From Ampullaceana balthica (Eukaryota > Mollusca > Gastropoda > Lymnaeidae): a DNA stretch of 64,000 nt. The stretch lies in contig CALYLW010000346.1 of the NCBI GenBank assembly GCA_944989445.1, positions 1,017,353 to 1,081,352 on the forward strand. The letters are read 5' to 3'. The position numbers and the translations under genes are program-made. Below, in pieces: positions 34,549-47,085 of the stretch. Numbering within the stretch: the first letter of the stretch is position 1; each line of letters begins with the position of its first letter. The notes under the pieces were generated by a model. The model saw only the letters and a program-made list of their open reading frames with translations. It had not been told where the DNA came from and ran no database searches.

Positions 34549-34668
34549 TATGTTTTATTAGTGTAGGCAAATAACAGGCCAGTGTTTGCTAACATGTTTT
34601 AGTGTAGGCAAATAACAGACCAGTGTTTGCTAATATGTTTTATTAGTGTAGGCAAATAACAGGCCAGT
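34549..34668. repeat. ~43-bp tandem repeat x3
   Basis: AGTGTAGGCAAATAACAG(G/A)C followed by CAGTGTTTGCTAA-type sequence, three times. Confidence 0.88.
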
Positions 34669-35368
34669 GTTGGCATCAATTAAAATTGAAATTATGCTGC
34701 TAGTATTTAATTGAGATAAATGCTTTAAAATGTCTAATAATTGTTAATTTCATATTTTAATATTAATATTATATATAATCTCTTTATTTATAAACTAGAA
34801 ATATGACCTGGAGTTACATGTTAATAAAGATAGGCTAGTAATAACACCAATAAACATCTATTGTCAAGTCTGATCTCTTAAAAATAAAAACTTAAATTTC
34901 TTTAACTTATGTGGATTTAAATATAAAGTATCATTATTAAATTAAGAACATTTGCTCTGCCCTGTCATGTATATTAATGAACAAGTCAGTTTAATTTACA
35001 TTTAAAAATAGTACATAGGTGGAGATCTTGACATTTCTAGTGTTATTAAAACTTTTTAAAATGTATCCCTAATATACACTTTTTTCAGGCCCCCATAACT
35101 AGCAAAAAGACATTCTCTAAAATAATTTTTTTTTAAATATCTTTAAATTTATAAAAGTCTATGTACTTTTTAAAATTTATGTAACATTAATAAACTAACA
35201 GTTGTCGATCTATTGATAGCATTGTTAAAAGTTTCAAAAACGTTTAAGCGATAATTCTTCTATCTAAAGAAGAGTTTCCCTAAATCAATTATTTAGCTCC
35301 TCAAAAAATGTTGTTGTTTTTTGTTGTTTTTTTTTAAATTTTATTCATTTTATGAAAAGTTTAATCTA
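34669..35368. other. AT-rich intergenic DNA
   Basis: No ORF, repeat or transposon end recognised. Confidence 0.5.
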
Positions 35369-36826
35369 GGGGCCATCCATGTATCACATACGCACAAAAT
35401 TTGTATTTTTGTACCCGCGTTGCATCCCGTACATTTTCGGGACCCCCCCATGCGTACGTACAAATTCGCTCCCCCCCCCCAACCTTGAAAAATATAAATT
35501 TTAAGCCGGAGTCAAAAGATATTGGTTTCACTCTTTGAAGTCGTCCATAAATGACATCACACGCCTAAAATGGGGAGGGGGTCACGCATTTGGGACAAGG
35601 GGGAGGGGGTGTTTAAGAAATGTGACGTCACATCAAAATGCGCACTAAACTATTTGAAAATGCTGTTTTTTTTTGGGGGGGGGTCAAAGCTTTGGGGCCT
35701 TCCATTAATGACGTCCCCCGATTATGGCCGATTTTCATCTCACCCCCCCCCCACGTCACGGGTCGTCCTTTAAAGTAAAGGACCCCCCCCCTCTTTTCCA
35801 ATATTACGTCACAAAAAATGCCCCTTCCCCAAAAAAACATTTTTTAATTGAAAATTAGCATGTTTCAAATCACTTTTTTGTCATTTAAGTTTTAGTATGT
35901 ATTTAGTGTAAGGCTGCACTTTAATATCGTAATACGCGCGAAGCCCATATAAAAGTCATTAAATAAATTGTAAACAAACAAATATTTAAATACAAATTTT
36001 ATTTTAAGGTACGCTTTTGATGTGACTTGACATCTCTTAAACTACCCCTCCCCTTGGTCACAAATGGTCGACCCCCTACCCCCTCCAATATGACGTCACA
36101 AAGCTTTGCTCTTCCCCCCCCCCATAAAAGCTGTATTTTCTATTTGAAAAAGAGCATGTTTAAAATCACTTTTTTGTCATTTAAGTATTTATTTAGTGTA
36201 GGCCTGCATTCTAATATCGTAACACGTGTGAAGTCATGTAAAACACCATGTAACAAATCAAATATTTAAGTGGAACTTTTATTTAAAGTTGCGAGTTTTG
36301 ATGTGACGTCACATTTCTCTAACACCCCCCACGTCACACATCGTCACAAATATGTAGCCACCCCCCCCCCACCCCCCCCCTTTCCCCTAGGTGCATGAAA
36401 TCGCCGTCCCGTTGTGTGTTTATAACGGCTAATGCACTGGTGGGCGAAAGAGAAGTTAAGAGTAACTTCATCTAATTTCAAGAAATGGAAATATAAATCC
36501 GACGGATATATTTTAATAATGTGTAAACGTTTTGTCTGAATCAAATGTTAATTACTTCCAAGTAATTAAAAGTTCAAAATTTCGTTTGAAATAAATTATA
36601 AAACATTATTGCATATCAGTCTTGACTCAGTTGGTCTCGAATGCCGTTTGCAGCCAGAGCGGTTTACGTTACTATGCTTACTGATTAGTATTATGCAAAT
36701 TAAATTTGTTGTGCGTACGTTCACATTCAGTCAAGACCCCTCCCTCCCCCTGTATGCATGCATACGCAAAATGCCGTAAATGTAAGACCCCCCCCCTCCT
36801 TGCGTACGAACTATATGGATGGCCAC
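35369..36826. mobile_element. PIF/Harbinger-like non-autonomous element, copy 1 (1458 bp)
   Basis: Ends GGGGCCATCCATGTATCACA and CTATATGGATGGCCAC are inverted. CTA flanks both sides (35366-35368, 36827-36829). The inside is built from blocks with ATGACGTC ends and long C-runs, plus ATTTAGTGTAAGGCTGCACT. TGACGTCA occurs at 35623, 36091 and 36304. No transposase. Colinear with 47086-48873. Confidence 0.88.
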
Positions 36827-39800
36827 CTATGAACTGATATTTGTGCCTAATTGAGATACTAAAATTGTTGTTATTTGTAAAGAAAATACTAAACCATTGG
36901 TTTTCACTCTCCTGGATTGTTAATGGTGTACCATGATGTGCAATACAGTTTCAAGTATTGGCACTATTCACATAAATATCCCCATAATTCAAAGCTAAAT
37001 AAAATTAAGAGAGAATGGTAGAAGTTTTTCATTTTTTAAAATTAAACAAATAATAATTCAGGAGTAAGGATAATGATGAGCCTATTTTTATCTTGTTAAA
37101 AAAATAATGTGTCTTTTTTTTAATTTGTACTACATGTACATGTATTAGCTTTTCATAACAGTACATTTCAAGGGTAAATAAGGGTGTAAAATTTTTATAT
37201 CTCAAAATATGTAATCATTTTAGGCACTTAATCTTAATTTGTGACATTTTTTCCCCCTTCCTCGTGATGCATGTTTTTATAGGAAGGTTCGACACTCTAT
37301 ATAACTACTGTAAAAACAACATCAGTTTAAAAAATGCTGGGCTGGCAACAATTAAATTGTGTGATTTTGCTCATAAATTTTAACTGTCACATATCTTGTA
37401 CTGCCTAGGCCCAGGGAAAAAACTCAAACTTTCAGCCCCTCCCCCCGACCCCATCCCCCTAATTTCTCTTTGCCACTTCTGAGTACATTAACTTTATATT
37501 TTTCACCCTCCCCAATCCCACTTATACCGTAAAATATCCTAAATATTCTTTTCAGGGAAGAGTTCTTAGTTCATTGCCATCAGTTTAAAGAATATGCTTA
37601 CTTATTTTAAATTCAGATCCATACCCAAATTAAAAACCAGAGATTTACCTTCTAAGAAGATGTTCTAATGTGCCTTTCCTACTCTCCAAATTTTCTGTAC
37701 CTTTGAAATGTCAAAACTTAAATATGATAAAATGTACAAATGTATAAGTATACAACTTTAGAAATTAATTTACTTTCAAACTAATAACAAAAACTATGGA
37801 CGGTGGGCACTTTCATTTAGTGTTTTTTTAGATAGCATAAAACTCTCAATATAAATAAACATATGACATGAGCAAAAATTGGTTAATAATAGAAACTACA
37901 CCATCTTGTCATGATACTTAGGTCTGGCTGCCACAGAACAGTACAAGAAAAGTTAAAAGGATATGGGTCTTCTTCACAAATATCAAAATCTTGCCATTAG
38001 AGCAACATGTTTGCTTAAACTTAGTCAATGTACATGTAAAGGGTTATGTGCATGTAAAGAGTTAATTGGATGTAAATGTTTAAGTGAATGCTAAGGGCTA
38101 CAATGGGTTGTTGTTTTTTTTAATAGCTGGAAAAACAATACCAAGAGAGATTTTTTTAAAGGCACCAAGTAACACAGATCTGGAAAGATGTGTTTTTCAA
38201 TTGAATTAAAAGACAAATTGACTAGTTCATTTTGTTGTGATTTTTTTTTCTTCTGAAAACCAATTATTCCTATAAAATTGCCATAGTCAGAAATTTCATA
38301 AAAACAATGTCTTGCCTCACATATCTGCATTGATAAAAATATTACAGGCAAAAAGGAAATTCCAAATGTCTTTTGACAAAAGTAACAAAATGATAAATCA
38401 CTGATTTAGTTTTTTTATTTAGTTTTCAGGAAGCTCCCAGAATTCATAGAGGCTAACACAGCACCTTTTTGGTATTCACAGCCTGATTCTCACCCAGTTT
38501 AGAAAACCATGTTGGTAAAAACAGAGTTTATCTTTTCATTAAAAACACTACACCTCCATAAGGGCATTGTTCTAAATTGTAACTAAATCTGGCATAGCTA
38601 AGTTCCTTGGTGCTTTCCTATAAATCTCTTAAAATTGTTCTCCCACTTGTATTCAATCGCTGCTCCTCTTCACAATCACATAATTTATATGTGCAAGCAA
38701 AAATGATGGTCATATATTTTTTCCTCTGTCCAGGGATTTGATAGATACAAAAACTATCCAACGTAGATTCCTTTTTACGTCTGATCGACTAAACTAACCA
38801 CCCCTGACTCACGAACATGTTCATGTTCAATTTTAGGAGTTTCAGTTTATTTTAGTTTTGTCTCATTACTTTACTGCAATTATTTATGATATAAATTTAA
38901 TTTATAACAGTATATCTTGCAAGTTAAAGATGACTCACTGGTATATCTTGCTATCTATAACTAGAATCTTATTTTTATGGAGGCATAATTAAATATTGAG
39001 GCAAGATTTACAATTTTTGTTTTGTTAAAGTCCTCTCCCTTGGCATATTTATACTAATGTATCATAGTTTAATTTGCTCAAAAGAAGGCTTTGCTTTGCT
39101 ATGAATGCTTCACTTTATACACTCACTATAGTTGATAGGCTTTAGGTGTTTGTTTTTAATGAAAAGCTGCTCTCTTCTATATTATTTGTAATTTAGTGTT
39201 AAAATTCTCTTTTCTTTTTAAAAAAAAGTTGAAAGGTTATTTTTTTAAATTTTACCACCCGATTTCTGATTGCATCTTTCTCTACCTTCTCTCACATAAT
39301 ACAAATGTATATTATTGCCTGTGTGGCTAAGGATTGGTCTCATGACATATGATTGTGAAAACAATGTTAGGGAGACCATGACCTTGATCTTGGTTTCCTA
39401 TTACAATTCTGCTGATCTGCTGTATATACATATATATCTGGGTCATGCATCTAGGGAAATGAAAGCAAACAATTGATAACTAGTCCTGATGTATTTTTAT
39501 GATTTTTTAAAAAAAAATTATGCATTTAAAGTAAGCTTTTTGTTGTTTTTTTTCTTTGAATCAAATTCTGAAGTGTTATGGAAGGCAAAGTTTTACTAAC
39601 AAGAAACATTTAATTTTTTTTAAAAAGAAAACAATCATTATTCTCTATAATCATCTTATAAAAATGCCTATTAATGATCATTGAATGTGTAAGGAATGAA
39701 GTACCACATTCATTCGACTTTTTATTTCATAAATATTTTTGACATAAATAAAAGTAAGTACATGTATGTGGTAATTATTAAGTTCATGTGCTGCTTTTAA

Positions 39801-39868
39801 CTTGTAATCAAACTCAGGAATGCACAAAATGTGTTTCCTTTCTCTGTTGGTGTGTTTTGTGTTAATAT
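36827..39868. other. AT-rich intergenic DNA
   Basis: About 3 kb with no convincing ORF, RNA gene or transposon end. Short C-rich run at 37438-37460. Confidence 0.5.
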
Positions 39869-40136
39869 TAAGGGTGTACCCGATTCAAATTTCTTAAATC
39901 AGGCCGGAGCCGGATTTTGCCAGATATAAGAAGTTAAAATCCCGCCAGAGCCGGATTTGTAAAAATGGCCAGATTCTGGATTTGCCAGAGCCGGAGCTAT
40001 TACATATATAAATGTATTAGAGCTCTAATGGCCAGCCGGATTTGGCCAGATTTATTAAATGAAATCTTGCCGGAGCCAGATTTTTAAAAATGGCTGGATT
40101 CCAGATTTGCTGGTGCCAAAATCCGGTACACCCCTT
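39869..40136. mobile_element. hAT-type MITE (268 bp)
   Basis: Ends TAAGGGTGTACCCGATT and AATCCGGTACACCCCTT, with perfect 8-bp duplications GTTAATAT (39861-39868, 40137-40144). The inside is made of repeated GCCGGAGCCGGATTT-like blocks. Confidence 0.92.
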
Positions 40137-42030
40137 GTTAATATTTATGTAAAGCAGGTATTTCACATGTGCTGATTATGATAAATATTTAAAACTTTCT
40201 CAGATATGCATTTTAAATAAATTTTTAAGGTACTTTACAATTATATGAATACAGTAAAATTTGTGATATGTCAATACTATACTATATGCCAAATTAATAG
40301 ACAGGCTTTTAAAATGTATATTTTTATGTTACTTTATAAGCTGCAGACTATTTACTTTATAGCGCAACTCAAATTTTCTTGCTTGAAAGTTATACCTTGT
40401 AACTGCCCTTGTTAACTAAACACATATTTATTTGAACTGCATTATATTTAAAATGTTAATTGACATTTTATTTTACTGTTAGTTATACTTTTTAAAAATT
40501 GTTTGTCCAACAAAACATTGGTGCCAAAATAATTTTATGTTAGCTCTTGTAATCTTTAAAATTCCTCTGTCCAATAAAATTATGTCCAGGTTTTTAAGTT
40601 TCACTGTGTATCTCTTTATATCTCTTACAGCTTTATTTGCCAAGTTTGTTTCACTGTGTATCTCTAATACCTTTATTTGACAAGTTTCCTGCTACTATGC
40701 CTATGTTAACAGTTGATCCGATCTTATTTCATGATTCAAAAGTTTTCTTCCCTTTTCACAGATGAATTTCTCAAAATGGCATTTACCTTAGAATGTCAAA
40801 AGAGTTGAAACTCAGTACCAGTATTATTAAATGTTAAGATAGGCCAATTGGTTTCATACATTCTTCAGTTTGGAAAACTTATTTATTTGTATTTCTTTTA
40901 TTCCTTTTTAAATTTTCACCTATAATGACTGAACTGGTTTAAAACTTGTAAAACAAAACACTAGGATAGTAACAATGTCATTATGCAGCAGCACTACTCT
41001 CTTCTACATGAATGTAACGTTATTCTGAGTTCAGTGAAATTGCCTGTCATTACATTACTCAATATCTTGATATTAATCTGATAAAATTACTGGCAACATC
41101 ATGAAACCATTAGAAAATAATAAATTTTCATTCAAAAGTTAATCTTTAAATTCCATATTTTACTTGAGTTATTTTCCATTTTAAAAAATTAAGAAATTAG
41201 AATTGCAGATGTAATTTTAATAGCTTTTTTGAAATTCATTTCTTAATCTGACTTTCATGAGAATATTTTAATATTAATTATAATTTATAGCGTTGTTACG
41301 TCAGTAGAAAATGTGCCCCCCTTTTGAGAAAAAATATTAATCATACTGGTAGTGCAATATTTTATATATAAAACCAAAAGTTATTATAATTCATTTGTGC
41401 ACACATTTCTGTAAAACATATTTCTGTTTGAATGCACACACAATTATTTATGTTTACAAGGAGTTTGAATTTGGTTTAATATGTTTTAGTATTCAAAGCC
41501 TAATAGATCCCTATGATGTTCACTACTCATGCTCCTGCGTATGGTCTTAAATTAACTTTCATGTAATTATCAATACATTAATGTTACGATTTTATAATTT
41601 TTTGAGGCTAGGATATATAGGTGGTGAATGGCACACAAAAAGTTTGATGCTACTTTGTATGAACCTTTTTATAAAATATATTAAAAGGTGCCATAAAAAT
41701 TATTTTTAATCTTAAAGTTGTGGTAGTAATAAAATGCATTTGTTCATGAAAAAAAAACTAAAACACATTTTAGTGTTTCATTGCAAAGAATTTACCACCT
41801 CTTTTGGTAATATTAAATTCACCCCCCACCCCCTCATTTTATTTAAAATTAATTCAATTATTTTAGGGAAATTTTTAGACCATGTTTTATATCTATCTAT
41901 ATTTTTCAGAACTAATGAAATGTTCGATCCATTTTGATTAAGTTATTATTGAATGACTTCTGGTGCATTTTTTAAATTGCAGTAGCTGAAAGTTATTTTT
42001 ATTTGTGCTTCTATAATCCCTCCACCATGG
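40137..42030. other. AT-rich intergenic DNA
   Basis: Only a small 50-bp direct duplication at 40596-40695 (TTTCACTGTGTATCTCT twice). Nothing else recognised. Confidence 0.5.
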
Positions 42031-42280
42031 CATGACTAAAGCCCTGTCAATGATGTCAGCCAGTGGTGTCTAAAGCCCTGTTAATAATGTCAGTTATGGT
42101 CTCTAAAGCCATGTCATGTGATGTCATTCAGTGGTGTCTAAAGCCCTGTTAATTATGTCAGTTATGGTGTCTGAAGCACTGTGATGTGATGTCAGCCAGT
42201 GGTGTCTAAAACAATGTCATGTGATGTGATTTAGTGGTGTCTAAAGCCTTGTCATGTGTTGTGATTCAGTGGTGTCGATC
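42031..42280. repeat. Irregular tandem repeat, 34-45-bp units x~6
   Basis: Repeats of GGTGTCTAAAGCCCTGTTAA-like and GTGATGTCAGTCAGTG-like segments with indels. Confidence 0.8.
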
Positions 42281-43117
42281 TACAAAGTTAAAATTAAAAG
42301 TAATTAAACATATTCTACTGAACTGTAATTTTTAGACATATCCACCATTTTGCCTCTAAAAATCTATGAAATCATGAGATTTGATTTTATTCTTGTGTTA
42401 TAAGTTATAACCCACCAATTTACAATTTTTGCTTAAACTTCAAACTTGAATGAAGCTTGAGTCAGCGTTTCAAAAGACTGACACATACCTCACTGTGTTG
42501 TTCTTGTGTTACCATGTAGAGGAACTGACACATTTCTCACTGTGTTGTTCTTGTCTTGTAGAGGCCATGCTTTAGCAATATCTATTTCAATAAAAAAAAT
42601 TATTCATGTGTTTTGGTGGACTTTGGTGCTCTGTTTTGTATGTATTTTTGTGCATGGTGATATTGAACTTGAAACTACTCTACTGATGTCTAACCTACGG
42701 TCACACTTTATTTATATACACTTTATGTATGCTGCTACTAACTACACAAATTAAAGATATTGTAAAAGTAACGCAAGTTGTCGTCTCATTCTTGGTTAAT
42801 TTGTTTTAATTTCATCAAAGTAATTGTTACAGGGATTCTCAAAGTGTGACAAGGAACCAAGCACCACAACCAGATGGTGAAGAGTTTTTATTACATTTAA
42901 TATTTAAAAATTTTAAATAAAAACCATCAGAAAACATTTGTATTTAATTAATTCAACATTTTTTTTTACTTTTTGATTTTAAATTCAAAAACGAAAATCT
43001 GAGATAAAATACTTGCATGTCATTATTTGCTTAATAAGCCGTAATAAAAATTATGGATGTTGTTATACTTGACTCAATGTATGGAAGTCATTATTTTTTA
43101 AAGAAAATTTAACAGCC
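42281..43117. other. AT-rich intergenic DNA
   Basis: Contains a short direct duplication at 42479-42565 (CTGACACAT...CTCACTGTGTTGTTCTTGT twice). No gene seen. Confidence 0.5.
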
Positions 43118-43453
43118 AAATACAGCTATGTGTGTACTACTGTGTAGGGTTATACAGTTAAATACAGCTATGTGTGTACTACTGTGTAGGGTTATACAGT
43201 TAAATACAGCTATGTGTGTACTACTGTGTAGGGTTATACAGTTAAATACAGCTATGTGTGTACTACTGTGTAGGGTTATACAGTTAAATACAGCTATGTG
43301 TGTACTACTGTGTAGGGTTATACAGTTAAATACAGCTATGTGTGTACTACTGTGTAGGGTTATACAGCCAAATACAGCTATGTGTGTACTACTGTGTAGG
43401 GTTATACAGCCAAATACAGCTATGTGTGTACTACTGTGTAGGGTTATACAGTT
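43118..43453. repeat. 42-bp tandem repeat x8
   Basis: Unit AAATACAGCTATGTGTGTAC + TACTGTGTAGGGTTATACAGTT, copies almost identical. 42 is divisible by 3, so both strands show 120-codon ORFs without coding meaning. Confidence 0.97.
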
Positions 43454-43652
43454 ACATAATTCCAAACCCAATTTAAGTCAGCATAAATGACACATCTTAT
43501 ATTAATGTATGTGTACAAATATTTATCAAATCTGCTTTAATGATTTTCTTTATGGCTTTAGACATTAGTTTTTAAATATCTAGCAGTTTTACCACACAAA
43601 CAGATTTGACAGTTAAATTACAAAACCCATTTATTTAATTCATTATTATATA

Positions 43653-43817
43653 AGGGGCCGTCCATAAATGACGTCACGCACCTGAGGAGGGGGTCACACT
43701 TTTGTGACGAGGGGGAGGGAGGGGGGTCGAAGAAATGTGACGTCACATCATAAGGGTAACTTTAAATAAAACTTCCACTGAAATATTTAGTCCCTTACAA
43801 TTTATTTAATGACTTTT
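43653..43817. mobile_element. PIF/Harbinger-like MITE fragment (one end)
   Basis: Starts GGGGCCGTCCATAAATGACG and continues as the reverse complement of the arm at about 48085-48190 (GTGACGTCACATC, AAACTTCCACT). No second terminus. TGACGTCA at 43669 and 43738. Confidence 0.75.
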
Positions 43818-44021
43818 TTTTAAAAAATCAGTGCTTCTCAATGTGCCGGTCGGTAGGCCATCAGACGCTGGTTGGTGTAAGCTATCAAGACACGAAAATT
43901 AAATCTAATTATAATCCTTAAGTTTGAGAATCCACAAGATAACATGAAATTGTTCCACTGCGTCGTTTGATGTTGACATCAAAGCATTTGTGATGTAACC
44001 GCAGCTCCGTTTGTTTCTCTC

Positions 44022-44159
44022 ATGGCAAGAGTCGTCCATCTTTTTTGCCCGTTACCCCAAAATATACAAGTTAATGTGTGCGTTACCAACCTCCAGACTC
44101 TAGGTCCTGCTCACATGACTCGGGGATTTGGGGGAGCGTCGTTAGCGAAAATGCTACTG
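44022..44159 (+). CDS. Candidate orphan first exon (46 codons)
   Basis: ATG followed by 46 open codons (MARVVHLFCPLPQNIQVNVC... to AKMLL) ends exactly at a good donor, CTG|GTGAGT. The piece is richer in CpG than its surroundings. No homology recognised, no downstream partner exon identified, and it may be transposon-derived or a non-coding 5' exon. Low confidence. Confidence 0.2.
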
Positions 44160-44363
44160 GTGAGTTTTACAAGCATGACAAGTGTCTAAAAATGATCTGA
44201 ATAGGATTATGTGTAGATATTTTAAGTCAAAACGACACGGAATATCCTTTTTCTTTAAACGGGGAGGGGGGATCTATTTGATAGAATTAAAAACGTTTTA
44301 AGTTTAATATAATTGTTCGATGGTTTTTGGTCAAACTCCCCTGGCCATTCTAGTATTCTAGAT

Positions 44364-44508
44364 CAGTGCTTCTCAAAGTGGTGGTCCGCAGATGTTCTCA
44401 AAAAAGGACAGAACAAATTGTCAGTGCAAGGAAAATAGAGCACCGGTCCCTGGTGCAATGGAAAAAATTCCTGACGGTCCACCATACTAAAAAGTTTTAG
44501 AAGCACTG
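44364..44508. mobile_element. hAT-type MITE (145 bp)
   Basis: Ends CAGTGCTTCTCAAAGTGG and AAAGTTTTAGAAGCACTG. Perfect 8-bp duplications TTCTAGAT (44356-44363, 44509-44516). Related to 1701-1895 by its termini. Confidence 0.95.
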
Positions 44509-45270
44509 TTCTAGATATAATGGTAAATGAGCCCATTTAAAATTAGTCAAGTATTCATTAACTTTATTGAATGCATCAAATTCTTGACATCGCAATTCGA
44601 GAGGGGCACAAAACAACTTTTCTTCTTAGCTCAGTTTTTAAGGCATTAATTTTAAATATCACAGAAAGGATACGTGATACAGACAAGTCATGTGGATTAA
44701 GATTATTGTCACTCGTGTCAATATAAATGAAAGTAGGGTAGCTGTAGGTGTCTTAGTATAGTACGTAGGTAAGAAATCTACATAGTTGTCAAACTTTTAA
44801 AAAATGCATTTTCTGGAAGGAACCGGTTCAATAATGGGCATATGTTCCAAGCGTACACGTACGCATGACGTATTTTAATATATCTAGTGGATTGTAGTGG
44901 ATGTTATATGTCCCAAATGAGTCTGCATTACCCCCAAGAATTCCCTTTTTGACCCCAGATGAGGTTATTTACCTCTGTTCGCCGATCTCTTTCATATGGG
45001 ATGCCCGTCAGTCAATTGAGGGATTTTTAAAAAATACATTTTTTAAGTATCATTTTTAAATATTTTTTCTAAACAAAGACGTTAACCGTGATGATTAATA
45101 GTCAATGTTTAATTTGTATTCATTAAAATAAAATATAATCTAAGGATGTTAACACATGGGTATGCTGGCAGTGGCGTAACAACGGGTTGGCATCGGGGCA
45201 GTTGCCAAGGGTGCTAGCTAAAACGGGCGCCACTACATCTTTAATTTTTAAATTTGTATTTAAATAAATA

Positions 45271-46184
45271 CAGTCAGACCTCCCTAAGTCGAACTCAAAA
45301 GGACCCCCAAAAAATTCGACTAACGGAGTTTTTGAGTTAGGGAAAATGGCGTAATAGGCACAGATTAATCAAGGACAATGTAGATATTGAGAGGTGGGGG
45401 AAACAGCCATACCGGCTAGTAGGCTTGACAGGAAAGAGAGGTGGTGTCTATGTTCATATGAAAGGAAGCCAACTTACTTTGACACGCTGACACAAGCCCC
45501 GTGAGAGGAGACACCTTCCCTCCCTTCCCCACTTTACTCACTCCACAGTGGGATGGGGGGGGGGTAAAAAATTTCTATCTAAAAAGAGTCACAGCATGCA
45601 GCAAAGGGACGCGATTTAGTTACAACTCCTTTTTCTTGTCTTTGTCATTTTTTGTACTTGTAAGGGTCGCTTAATCCCTTGTGGAATGCACTAAGATAAG
45701 ATTTTACGTACATTTACTTGGCCATACGGAACACGTGTTCTGAAATGTCACTCCAGAATAATTACCCAAATGCCTTGGAAAATTCGACTAAGAGAGGTTG
45801 AAAGCCAAAAATCTTGGAGTAACGGAGATCTAAAATACATTTATTTTATTTTTATTTTTTGTGTGTGTCCCACAACCTCGTAGTCGTAGGGGGTTCTAAT
45901 GTTTCCATTAGAACTTTCTCGGGGCTTGGTAGATCTTGGCGGCGCCCATCTCCTCTCCAGGTCAGCAGAGGAATTTTTAGCGATAGTCATTCATCAACAT
46001 TTGTAATGTGGCTTTAGCGTGGTCTTGATCCCACGCCCCTTAACTCGTGAGTCGAGCGCTCTATTAACTTCGCTATCCAGCCCCCAAATACATTAGTCTT
46101 ATGGAATTTTGCCGGGACCTATCAGTTAATTCGATATAGGGGGGATTTCGTTTGAGGGAAGTTCGACTTAGCGAGGTCTGACTG
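45271..46184. mobile_element. Tigger/pogo-like MITE (914 bp) in the hAT-like element
   Basis: Ends CAGTCAGACCTCCCTAAGTC and GACTTAGCGAGGTCTGACTG with TA duplications (45269-45270, 46185-46186). No transposase. A SINE is inserted at 45842-46085. Confidence 0.93.
45842..46085 (-). mobile_element. tRNA-derived SINE (minus strand)
   Basis: Read on the minus strand, the head GGGGGCTGGATAGCGAAGTT and a B-box-like GGGATCAAGACC are tRNA features; the tail is the T-rich 45842-45867 (A-rich on the SINE strand). AAATACATT duplications flank it (45833-45841, 46086-46094). A different family from 31315-31500. Confidence 0.85.
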
Positions 46185-46360
46185 TAATTCACTTTTATCC
46201 TCGATAACAAAAAAGTGAAAAATTAATTATATTTAAATATATTTCATTTAAACCATTATAATATTTTTTATTATGTTTGTGGCCTTTGCGGGGCTTCTTA
46301 TCATACACATGTCAATATGATTTTAGAGTCTTTCTTTTAAAAAGAAAAATCTTATTATCC

Positions 46361-46623
46361 CTATCCCACTGTCTAGGGAGTAAAGTGGGGGAGGGGAGGT
46401 GTCTCCTCTCACGGGCTTGTGTGGTATGTCAAAGCAAGTTGGCAACTTTCATATGAAACATCACCGCCCCTCTTTCCTGTCAAGTCTTCTAGCCGCTATG
46501 GCTGCCCCCCTCCTTTTCTCAATATCAACATTGTACTTGATTAATCTCCGCCTATTACGCCAGTTTCCCTAAATCGAAAACTCTGTAAGTCGAATCTTAG
46601 TTCGACTTAGAAAGGTCCGATTA
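46361..46623. mobile_element. Inverted fragment of the same Tigger-like family
   Basis: The reverse complement matches 45280-45560 (GAGGAGACACCT, CTTTCCTGTCAAG, TAATCTCCGCCTATTACGCC). It ends with the terminus-like GACTTAGAAAGGTCCGATTA. Confidence 0.82.
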
Positions 46624-47085
46624 TATTAGCAGCACGTCAATACGCCAGCTAACGCAAATGCTGAGCTGTAGTAGGTGGACTGTTTCTTAAATTTACTTTT
46701 ATTTGTGAGTTTCTATCGTTATGTATGAGATAATGAGTATGACACGTTGACACTATTGTTTTTATTTATAATACACGTTACTTCAACCTTTGCTGTATTC
46801 TTTATTAATGCAAAACGCAACAATATCCCGTTTTATCCACCAATTTATTTGGTATTACATGTATTTAGCAAATAATAAACTGAAAATGAGTATTGTTCCT
46901 ATCTTATGCATTTTTATATTCACGTTGTATGACTGTCACTGTCAGACTACGTAATTATTGTCAGAAATAAAAATAGAGAAATTCAATTATTTTTTCAACC
47001 AAATGAAAAAATCCCAAAGCTGAAACGTGTCAATTTATCAAGGGCGCCAAAAACAAATTAGCCAAGGGCACGAAAAACCTAGTTA

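Noticed and set aside
41283..41330. Possible transposon end (GTTGTTACGTCAG)
   Set aside because: No inverted partner or target duplication found.
43109..43490. 120-codon ORFs on both strands
   Set aside because: 42-bp repeat divisible by 3; both strands open over the same repeat, so no coding signal.
43829..43880. Second hAT left end (CAGTGCTTCTCAATGTGCCG)
   Set aside because: Looks like a hAT terminus, but no right end or 8-bp duplication could be matched, so not listed as an element.
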